Source of the DNA: CAVZBW01 sp963778465
GTDB taxonomy: Bacteria > Actinomycetota > Acidimicrobiia > Acidimicrobiales > RAAP-2
DNA length: 64,000 nucleotides
Reading direction: 5' to 3'
NCBI GenBank assembly: GCA_963778465.1
Contig: CAVZUK010000003.1
Span: forward strand, 1,054,001-1,118,000
In this document: positions 58,803 to 64,000 of the stretch, one piece after another
Position numbering within the stretch: the stretch's first letter is position 1
How the letters are laid out: each line of letters starts with the position of its first letter
Made by a program: the position numbers and the translations under genes
Notes under the pieces: model-generated
Seen by the model: the letters and a program-made list of their open reading frames with translations, nothing else
What the model was told of the DNA's origin: nothing
Databases searched by the model: none

Positions 58803-60380
58803 CTAGATCACGAGCCCCGAGGGCTCGGCTTCGTGCATCGGGGTAGCCCGGGTGGGAACCCACACCGCGGCGGCGATGGTGGCGAGGACCATGACGGCAA
58901 CGGCCACCGTCGCGCTCAGCCGCATGCCACTGACGAACGCCTCGTTGGTCTGGGCGACCACCGAGTGCGCCACGCTCGGGGTGAGATGCCCGGCCGTGAC
59001 CCGAGCCTCGCCGATCTGGCTCATGACGGATGGCCGAGCGTCGGGCGGCACGGCCCGGAGAGGGCCCGAAAAGGCCTGCTCGACCTCGTTCCGGTAGTGG
59101 CTCACGGCCAGGCTGCCGATGATGGCCACCCCGAAGGAGCCTCCGAGCAGCTGGACCGTGCTGCGCAGCCCGGCCCCGGCCCCGATCTTGCCGGGCGGAA
59201 GGGTCCCCATGATGGCGTTGGAGGCCGGCGCGACCACGAGGCCCATGCCCGATCCGATGGAGCCGAACGCCACGCCGACCGGGAGATAGCCGGAGTGGAC
59301 CGAGATCGTGGCGAAGATGGTGAGTCCGGTCGTCACGAGCAGCATCCCCGTGAGGACGATCGCCCGGAGACCGAAGATCTGGGTCAGCCGTGCGGCCACG
59401 TTGCTACCCACCAGCGCGCCGATCGCGAGGGGAAGGAAGCGGAGCCCCACGCCGAAGACGCCGACACCCTGGACGAATTGGATGTACTGGCTGAGGAGGA
59501 AGCTCACCCCGAACATGGCGAAGAAGACCGCCGTCACCGCCCCGAGGGCGGACGAGAAGGTCCGGTTCCGGAACAGCTCCAGGTCGAACAGGGGGTTCTC
59601 CCAGCGGCGATCCCACACGACGAAGCCGGCCAGGAAGGCGGCGGACACGAGCAGGGATCCGATGACGACCGGCGACCCCCAGTGCTGCGTCGGAGCCTCG
59701 ATCAGGCCGTAGGTCAACGCGACCAACCCGAGCGACGAGAGCCCCACGCCGATCGGGTCGAGGCGCTGCAGCAGCCCGCCGCGACTCTCCTTGACGAGGG
59801 TCAGCGCCCCCACGAAGGCGATCACGGCCACGGGGACGTTGATGAGGAACACCGAACCCCACCAGAAGTGCTGCAGCAGCCACCCGCCGAGCAGCGGTCC
59901 CGCCGCCGTCCCGATCCCGCCCACGCCGGCCCAGATCCCGATGGCACGGGCGCGCTCTTCCCCCTGGAACGTGGAGGTGACGATCGACAGCGTGGCGGGC
60001 ATGAGGAATGCCGCGCCCACGCCGGTGAGTGCTCGTGCGGCGATCAGGGCATTGGCGTCGTGCACCAGCGCGCAGGCCAGCGAACCGCTTCCGAAGATGG
60101 CCACACCGACCAGGAAGATCTTCCGCCGGCCGTAGCGATCGCCCAGTGCCCCACCAAAGAGCAGCAGGACGGCGTTGGTGAGCGTGTAGGCGTCGGCGAT
60201 CCACTGCAGCTGGCTGGAGCTCGGATGGAGCTCCTTGACCAGCGTGGGCAGGGCGACGTTGAGCACGGTCTGGTCGAGGGAGATGAGCAGCACCGTGAAG
60301 CACATGACGACGAGGGCCAACCAGCGATGGCGGGCGCTCGTGGCGGCGGCTGGGGGTTCGACGAGCTGGATCTCGGCCAT
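58803..60380 (-). CDS. MFS drug:H+ antiporter, DHA2 (14-TM) type
   Basis: The 525-aa membrane protein has the DHA2 signature LDQTVLNVALPTLVKELHPS near residue 35, SSQLQWIADAYTL near 55, and motif A GDRYGRRKIFLVG near 82. A motif-C-like GVGAAFLMPATLSIVTSTFQ lies near 110. About 14 hydrophobic helices follow, for example LVSAAFLAGFVVW near 225 and AVTVMVLATIAAAVW-type end (AVAVMVLATIAAAVW). It exports hydrophobic compounds such as drugs, bile-salt-like or terpenoid molecules. The ATG at 60380 fits the family start; a TTG at 60407 in frame is less likely. A nested palindrome upstream probably regulates it. Confidence 0.92.
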   Translation of the reverse strand: MAEIQLVEPPAAATSARHRWLALVVMCFTVLLISLDQTVLNVALPTLVKELHPSSSQLQWIADAYTLTNAVLLLFGGALGDRYGRRKIFLVGVAIFGSGSLACALVHDANALIAARALTGVGAAFLMPATLSIVTSTFQGEERARAIGIWAGVGGIGTAAGPLLGGWLLQHFWWGSVFLINVPVAVIAFVGALTLVKESRGGLLQRLDPIGVGLSSLGLVALTYGLIEAPTQHWGSPVVIGSLLVSAAFLAGFVVWDRRWENPLFDLELFRNRTFSSALGAVTAVFFAMFGVSFLLSQYIQFVQGVGVFGVGLRFLPLAIGALVGSNVAARLTQIFGLRAIVLTGMLLVTTGLTIFATISVHSGYLPVGVAFGSIGSGMGLVVAPASNAIMGTLPPGKIGAGAGLRSTVQLLGGSFGVAIIGSLAVSHYRNEVEQAFSGPLRAVPPDARPSVMSQIGEARVTAGHLTPSVAHSVVAQTNEAFVSGMRLSATVAVAVMVLATIAAAVWVPTRATPMHEAEPSGLVI

Positions 60381-60408
60381 GGTGAACGGGGGATGGAGTC
60401 CGGCCAAT

Positions 60409-60440
60409 TGGCACGTTATGCCATCTGACAGATTGTGCCA
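60409..60440. promoter_or_regulatory. Nested palindrome upstream of the MFS gene
   Basis: The outer arms TGGCAC at 60409-60414 and GTGCCA at 60435-60440 enclose an inner palindrome, ATCTG-A-CAGAT at 60423-60433. Nested or palindromic sites of this size before an exporter gene are typical of TetR operators. The regulator at 58139 is the nearest candidate. It lies 28 bp upstream of the MFS start. Confidence 0.5.
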
Positions 60441-60496
60441 GCGTCACTCGCGACTTGGCAAAGGGGGGGATGTCGTCCCCTTCTGGGGCTCCGGCC

Positions 60497-61237
60497 TCAG
60501 CCCTGCGGGTCGCCGTCGCTCGGGACGCAGCGATCGAGCACGGCCGCGAGCGCTGCGGGGGCACGCATCGCCACGCTGTGACCGGCGTCGATGTCGACCA
60601 CGGTGACTCCTCCCATGTTGGCGATCATGACGTCGGCCAAGTCGGGCGGGATGACCCGGTCACGTAGACACCGGATGTAGGTCCGGGGGACCAACGCGGG
60701 AAAACCCTGCCAGGAAAACGCCTCGTGGAGCGGTCCGGGCGCCTCGAGCCCCATGCGCGGTCCGTTCTCGACGATCTCGAGGTCGGTCTCGATCGGCCCC
60801 TCGCCCGGCCGCAGGCCCCCGAGCGTCTTGCCGCGGCACTGCGCCGTCGTCGCGTCGCGGGTCTCCAGTGCCAGCGACCGCAGGTCCGGCCGGAGGTAGT
60901 CGATCGGCGCTCGACCCTCGGCGGGCACAGTGGCCGCCACGAAGACCATGCCCCGGACGGCCTCGGGCATCACCGCCGCCACGCCCGGGATGACGTAGCC
61001 GCCCGAGGAGTGACCAACGAGGACGACGTCGGTCAGGCCGGCGAGGCGCAGGTCATCGCATACGGACTGCACCCAGGTGTGTCGGTTGACGCGCGAGAGA
61101 TCGGCTGGTCGGTACCGCCGGCCGGGCAGGTCGACGGCCAGCGCGGGCGTGGTCAATCGGGGGACCACCTCGTCCCACATGGTCGAAGTGAAGGTGCCAC
61201 CGTGGACGAGCACCAGCGTGGTCGGGGGTGTGGGCAT
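60497..61237 (-). CDS. Alpha/beta hydrolase
   Basis: The 246-aa protein has the oxyanion LVLVHGGTFTSTMWDEVVPR near residue 10, a nucleophile elbow VVLVGHSSGGYVIPGVAAVM near 73, a catalytic Asp in RCLRDRVIPP near 192 and a catalytic His in DIDAGHSVAMRAPAALA near 220. It is an EstA/MenH-like short alpha/beta hydrolase; esterase, lactonase or C-C hydrolase activity are all possible. The ATG at 61237 begins at MPTPPTTLVLVHGG; the frame is open further upstream without similarity. A strong GC hairpin at 61284-61310 separates it from the small peptide genes upstream, so it is probably not in their operon. Confidence 0.85.
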   Translation of the reverse strand: MPTPPTTLVLVHGGTFTSTMWDEVVPRLTTPALAVDLPGRRYRPADLSRVNRHTWVQSVCDDLRLAGLTDVVLVGHSSGGYVIPGVAAVMPEAVRGMVFVAATVPAEGRAPIDYLRPDLRSLALETRDATTAQCRGKTLGGLRPGEGPIETDLEIVENGPRMGLEAPGPLHEAFSWQGFPALVPRTYIRCLRDRVIPPDLADVMIANMGGVTVVDIDAGHSVAMRAPAALAAVLDRCVPSDGDPQG

Positions 61238-61283
61238 GGGGGCTCTCGGTGCGCGCCACGCTACCCGCGGCCAGAACGCGACG

Positions 61284-61310
61284 AAGGCCCCGGGCAAGGC
61301 CCGGGGCCTT
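61284..61310. terminator. GC-rich hairpin terminator below the peptide genes
   Basis: AAGGCCCCGGGC (61284-61295) and GCCCGGGGCCTT (61299-61310) are perfect 12-bp complements with the loop AAG. This is a strong hairpin without a long U-run, as in many actinobacterial terminators. It lies 63 bp downstream of the stop of the first small peptide gene, in the direction of that gene. Confidence 0.7.
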
Positions 61311-61372
61311 CCGTCACAGCTCTACTCTTCGAACGGTCCGGCGGTGCTCGCCGCACCGGCCGAGGTCGAGAG

Positions 61373-61513
61373 CTAGATCTCCCTCTCGGCCTCGAGCGCC
61401 ACGGGCTCGGCGACGATGCGCTGCTTCAGGACCTGCTCGGCCTTGAGGCCGCCGGTCACCTCTTCGCTCTGCTCGTCGTCGATCGACAGGTCCTTCTCGT
61501 TGTCCTCTGCCAT
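61373..61513 (-). CDS. Double-glycine-leader peptide, RiPP-like precursor 1
   Basis: This 46-aa peptide has the N-terminal part EKDLSIDDEQSEEV at residues 6-19, then Thr and Gly-Gly at 21-22, followed by a 24-residue C-terminal part (LKAEQVLKQRIV, then AEPVALEAEREI). The acidic, hydrophobic-spaced leader ending in GG is the form recognised by C39-type leader peptidases and is also common in RiPP precursors. AGGGAGGAA lies 8 bp before the ATG at 61513. The second peptide gene upstream has the same leader and a different tail. The C-terminal part has no Cys, so lanthionine or sactipeptide chemistry is unlikely. No modifying enzyme, peptidase or ABC exporter gene is in the window. Function unknown. 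Confidence 0.7.
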   Translation of the reverse strand: MAEDNEKDLSIDDEQSEEVTGGLKAEQVLKQRIVAEPVALEAEREI

Positions 61514-61527
61514 GGTTCCATTCCTCC

Positions 61528-61575
61528 CTATTGATGCCAATTGTCTATTGATGCCAATTGTCTATTGATGCCATT
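61528..61575. repeat. 17-bp tandem repeat, 2.7 copies, before peptide gene 1
   Basis: The unit CTATTGATGCCAATTGT occurs at 61528-61544 and 61545-61561, with a partial third copy from 61562 (CTATTGATGCCATTTG). The unit is AT-richer than its surroundings. On the coding strand of peptide gene 1 it ends just upstream of the ribosome-binding site, so it is in the promoter or leader. The repeat may set copies of an operator or a promoter element. It is not present before peptide gene 2. Confidence 0.75.
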
Positions 61576-61675
61576 TGATTTCCGAACGAGCTCCGGGCGA
61601 AATGCCTGAAGCCCATTGTGACTATTCGTTGCCCCGAGCCGGCCGGCGATGCTTCCCGTGCCGGGTGATGGTGGG

Positions 61676-61822
61676 CTAGAGGTTGGCGGGCGGCTCGGCC
61701 GCGAGCGAGGCGTCCACCACTCGCACCTTCTTGAGCGCAGACTGGTCCACGCTGAGACCGCCGGCGACCTCTTCGCTCTGCTCGTCGTCGATCGACAGGT
61801 CCTTCTCGGTTCCCTCTGGCAT
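61676..61822 (-). CDS. Double-glycine-leader peptide, RiPP-like precursor 2
   Basis: This 48-aa peptide has the same leader as precursor 1, EKDLSIDDEQSEEV at residues 6-19, then Ala and Gly-Gly at 21-22, and a different C-terminal part (LSVDQSALKKVRVV, then DASLAAEPPANL). The DNA of the leader is identical to that of precursor 1 over 42 nt (61767-61808 against 61458-61499), including all third codon positions. GGGGAGGATTGGGAT precedes the ATG at 61822. An in-frame GTG or ATG upstream gives a longer product but lacks a ribosome-binding site. It lies 163 bp upstream of precursor 1 on the same strand. No Cys is present. Partner genes are not seen nearby. Confidence 0.7.
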   Translation of the reverse strand: MPEGTEKDLSIDDEQSEEVAGGLSVDQSALKKVRVVDASLAAEPPANL

Positions 61823-61918
61823 ATCCCAATCCTCCCCGTTGGTTTTGCGTCCCCTGTGCTTCACGGGACAATGCAAAGCCAACACCACGAAAGCCGGCGC
61901 GTCTAGTGGGTACCAAAC

Positions 61919-61935
61919 GGTAATGATGCATTACC
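61919..61935. promoter_or_regulatory. Inverted repeat within a GGTAA-rich patch
   Basis: GGTAAT (61919-61924) and ATTACC (61930-61935) are perfect 6-bp complements with GATGC between them. A palindromic GGTACC sits at 61909-61914 and further GGTAAC and GGGTAAG follow downstream to about 61965. The patch lies between peptide gene 2, leftward, and the rightward SDR at 62095, so it may control either or both. Confidence 0.4.
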
Positions 61936-62094
61936 CCTTGGTAACGGGCACCTACCGGCGGGTAAGAGCTGGCCACGGTCACGGGGCGGCCGAGCGGACC
62001 GTTTACTACCATGCACGGGGCGGTTGGACCCCGGGTGGTCGGGGCCCGCGACGAGACCGGACCCGGCAGGGTCGCCGGTGCGAAAGAGGCGGTT

Positions 62095-62964
62095 ATGGGC
62101 GAGTTCGACGGCAAGGTTGCGCTGATCACGGGGGGTGCCCGAGGGCAGGGACGGAGCCATGCGCTGGCCTTGGCGAAGAAGGGGTGCGACATCGCGTTTT
62201 GCGACATCTCCGAGCCCGTGAAGACCACCCTCTACCGCACCGCCACGGCAGAGGACCGCTTGGAGACCGAGAAGATGGTCCTCGAGACGGGGCGCCGGTG
62301 CCTCGCCGTCGAGGCGGACGTTCGCGACCGGTCGGCGATGCACGCCTTCGTGGATCGCACGATCGACGAGCTCGGGCACATCGACTTCGTGTTGGCCAAC
62401 GCCGGCATCACGGCCTTCGCCCCGGCCTGGGAGACGCCGTACGAGACGTGGGACGAGACGATCGACATCTGCCTTACGGGCGCCTGGAACACCTGCCGCG
62501 CCGCCATGCCGCACCTGGTCGAGCGGCGGAGCGGGGGCATCGTGCTCACGTCGTCCAACGCGGGCCTCACGGCGATCCCCAACGTGGCACCGTACGTCGC
62601 GGCCAAGCACGGCATCACCGGGTTGATGAAGGTGCTCGCCGTGGAGCTCGCCGCGTTCGACATCCGGGTCAACTCCGTGCATCCCTGCGGGGTGGCGACG
62701 GACCTGGTCCTCAATCAGCCGGGACTGGACCTGTTCGCCGGCAAGGAGGGTGCGACGTTCGCCGACGCCGAGCCGGGGATGAAGAGCCTCAACCTCCTCG
62801 ACGTCGCCCTCATCCAACCGGAGGACGTCACCGCCGCCATCCTGTTCCTGTTGAGCGACGCCGCCCGGTACGTAACGGGGCTGTCGATGACCGTCGACGC
62901 CGGCACGACCGTCTGCCCACCCGGGAGCTTCCGCGGCTGGCAAGCGGAGACCCCTACCCCCTGA
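62095..62964 (+). CDS. Mycofactocin-coupled SDR family oxidoreductase
   Basis: The 289-aa SDR has LITGGARGQGRSHALALAKK near residue 10, then FCDISEPVKTTLYRTATAED near 36, an insertion typical of mycofactocin-coupled SDRs, followed by RLETEKMVLETGRRCLAVEA. NAGITAFAPAWETPYETWDE lies near 101, LTSSNAG near 150 and YVAAK near 166, ending VTGLSMTVDAGTTVCPPG. As with the protein at 46218 the bound NAD is expected to be recycled by mycofactocin. The ATG at 62095 follows CGAAAGAGGC. It is divergent from the peptide genes. Substrate unknown; secondary alcohols are likely. Confidence 0.87.
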   Translation: MGEFDGKVALITGGARGQGRSHALALAKKGCDIAFCDISEPVKTTLYRTATAEDRLETEKMVLETGRRCLAVEADVRDRSAMHAFVDRTIDELGHIDFVLANAGITAFAPAWETPYETWDETIDICLTGAWNTCRAAMPHLVERRSGGIVLTSSNAGLTAIPNVAPYVAAKHGITGLMKVLAVELAAFDIRVNSVHPCGVATDLVLNQPGLDLFAGKEGATFADAEPGMKSLNLLDVALIQPEDVTAAILFLLSDAARYVTGLSMTVDAGTTVCPPGSFRGWQAETPTP

Positions 62965-62989
62965 GCCACGGAACCTCCGGCGGGGACCG

Positions 62990-63006
62990 GACCCGTCGGC
63001 CGGGTC
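62990..63006 (+). terminator. Short hairpin after the SDR gene
   Basis: GACCCG and CGGGTC form a 6-bp stem with the loop TCGGC, 26 bp after the SDR stop. It is short and has no U-run, so support is weak. Confidence 0.3.
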
Positions 63007-63150
63007 GCACACCATGTCTCGGGCGTTCCCGGGGTGGTGCCCTCCCGAAGGTGCGCTACTCCGTGCGAGTCCGGCTGACCGTCCCGAGGTACTCGTGGAC
63101 GAGGCGCACGACCGTCGCGCCGTCGCCGCGCACCGGCGGAGCGGGACATC

Positions 63151-64000
63151 ATGGACGGCATGGACATAGCGATGACCCTGCCGACGATGCTCCCCCACGA
63201 TCGGGCCGAGGTTCTGGCGTGGTGCCGCGGGATCGACCAGGGCCCGTGGTCGAGCCTGGCCGTTCCCGAGCGCGTCACGTACACCAGCCACTCGCTCACG
63301 GTGCAGCTCTCGGCCGCCGCCGCCTTGACCGAGCGCGTACGACTCTGGTCGACGCTGATCGTCCTCCCGGCCCACGATGCGGTGCAGGTGGCCAAGGACG
63401 TCGCTTCGGTGGACCGGCTCTCCGGCGGGCGGCTCACGGTGGCCGTCGGCGTGGGAGGCCGCGAGCACGACTACCGGGCGATCGGCGGCGACTTCTCTCG
63501 GCGCTGGCAACGGATGGACGACCAGGTCGCCGAGATGCGTCGCATCTGGGCGCAGGAGCCCCCGTTCGAGGATGCCGACCCCGTAGGCCCCCCGCCGGTC
63601 CAGCCCGGAGGCCCGCCCTTCGTGGCCGGGGTCGTCGGGCCCAAGGCGCTCGCACGCGCCGCTCGATGGGCCGCCGGGGTGGACGACCCCTCTTCCATCG
63701 TCACCGTCGATGCCGTTGCCCTGGGCGCGCAGCGCCAGAAGGTGATCGCCGCGTGGAAGGACGCCGGGCGCAGCGAGACCCCCCACTTCTCGGCCAGCCT
63801 CTGGTACGCGCTGGGCCCGGATGCGCAAGACCAGCTGGCTCGGTACGTCTACGACTACATGCGCATCTTCAGCGATTCCTACGCCCGCGATCTGGCACGG
63901 TCCGCGCCGGTGCACACTCCGGAGGCGCTGCGCGAGGCCATGGCGGCGGCGGAGGAGGCCGGCTGCGACGAGTTCTTTCTCGTCCCGACGACGGTCGATC
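63151..64000 (+). CDS. LLM-class flavin-dependent oxidoreductase, cut by the window end
   Basis: The frame is open from an ATG at 63151 (or 63160) to the last base. It reads MDIAMTLPTMLPHDRAEVLA, then LSAAAALTERVRLWSTLIVL near residue 55 and VASVDRLSGGRLTVAVGVGG near 85, followed by REHDYRAIGGDFSRRWQRMD near 106. These are the standard luciferase-like TIM-barrel segments (LxxRIRLxSxVxxLPxHxPV and DxLSxGRxxLGVGxG patterns). F420 or FMN may be the cofactor. The gene is incomplete: about 283 residues are seen. GGCGGAGCGGG precedes the start. It is 186 bp downstream of the mycofactocin-type SDR. Confidence 0.82.
   Translation, partial: MDGMDIAMTLPTMLPHDRAEVLAWCRGIDQGPWSSLAVPERVTYTSHSLTVQLSAAAALTERVRLWSTLIVLPAHDAVQVAKDVASVDRLSGGRLTVAVGVGGREHDYRAIGGDFSRRWQRMDDQVAEMRRIWAQEPPFEDADPVGPPPVQPGGPPFVAGVVGPKALARAARWAAGVDDPSSIVTVDAVALGAQRQKVIAAWKDAGRSETPHFSASLWYALGPDAQDQLARYVYDYMRIFSDSYARDLARSAPVHTPEALREAMAAAEEAGCDEFFLVPTTVD

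Noticed and set aside
58773..60428. 551-codon + strand frame opposite the MFS gene
   Set aside because: It is acidic, His-rich shadow sequence without hydrophobic segments; the - strand frame is a clear DHA2 exporter.
61528..61575. CRISPR-like repeat
   Set aside because: The units are directly adjacent without spacers and no cas genes are present.
61373..61822. Peptide genes as mycofactocin precursor (MftA)
   Set aside because: MftA is about 30 aa and ends in a conserved Val-Tyr after a short core with Cys; these peptides end differently, lack Cys and Tyr, and carry a Gly-Gly leader.
61903..63915. 670-codon open frame on the - strand opposite the SDR and LLM genes
   Set aside because: The product is low-complexity Arg/Gly/His-rich and antisense to two clear enzymes.
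1..64000. Prophage, transposon or integrative element
   Set aside because: No transposase, integrase, terminal repeat or tRNA attachment site was recognised; duplications are of catabolic genes only.

Overview
The window is high-GC DNA with GTG and TTG starts, stop-start overlaps between genes and almost exclusively catabolic content. Together with the mycofactocin-type dehydrogenases (34403, 46218, 62095) and the expanded acyl-CoA dehydrogenase, SDR, amidohydrolase, P450 and TetR families, this points to a soil or marine actinobacterium of the Acidimicrobiia or mycobacterial sort. That placement is inference: no rRNA, tRNA or other phylogenetic marker was found. No phage, transposase or CRISPR was seen either.

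Layout. 1-18.6 kb: acyl-CoA dehydrogenases, SDRs, an orphan molybdenum hydroxylase large subunit, an LLM oxidoreductase, a double-Rossmann SDR fusion, a Baeyer-Villiger-type monooxygenase (BVMO), an acyl-CoA dehydrogenase pair plus enoyl-CoA hydratase, a nitroreductase and a 3-hydroxyacyl-CoA dehydrogenase. 18.6-28.7 kb: two D-aminoacylase-like hydrolases, two paralogous TetR regulators and three metal-dependent amidohydrolases. 28.8-41.6 kb: a [3Fe-4S] ferredoxin coupled to an epoxide hydrolase, two SnoaL-like proteins flanking a solute-binding protein, an acyl-CoA ligase, an NDMA-type alcohol dehydrogenase, a second BVMO, two P450s, an SDR and a TauD dioxygenase. 41.6-56.6 kb: more amidohydrolase, solute-binding protein, CoA-transferase, SDR and acyl-CoA dehydrogenase genes, a TetR, and a DUF427/thioesterase operon. 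56.6-64 kb: a small membrane protein, an SDR, a TetR, an MFS exporter, an alpha/beta hydrolase, two tiny double-glycine-leader peptides, a mycofactocin-type SDR and the start of an LLM oxidoreductase.

Taken together the genes could oxygenate, ring-open, CoA-activate and beta-oxidise alicyclic or terpenoid/steroid-like compounds: P450s, BVMOs and epoxide hydrolase; alcohol dehydrogenases; acyl-CoA ligase and class III CoA-transferases; acyl-CoA dehydrogenases, hydratase and dehydrogenases. The substrate is not known from sequence.

Three things stand out. (1) Two adjacent small genes (61373-61513 and 61676-61822) encode peptides with an identical leader ending in Gly-Gly and different C-terminal parts, as in RiPP or bacteriocin-type precursors; the leader DNA is identical over 42 nt. 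(2) Many catabolic genes are gutted: an amidohydrolase, an amidohydrolase tail, an aldehyde dehydrogenase and two P450s keep one or both ends but have lost the middle, and a hydrolase and an SDR carry single frameshifts. (3) Candidate shared regulatory sites: a 22-bp quasi-palindrome before a solute-binding protein gene and before an acyl-CoA dehydrogenase-TetR operon, and a roughly 31-bp element before at least three catabolic units.
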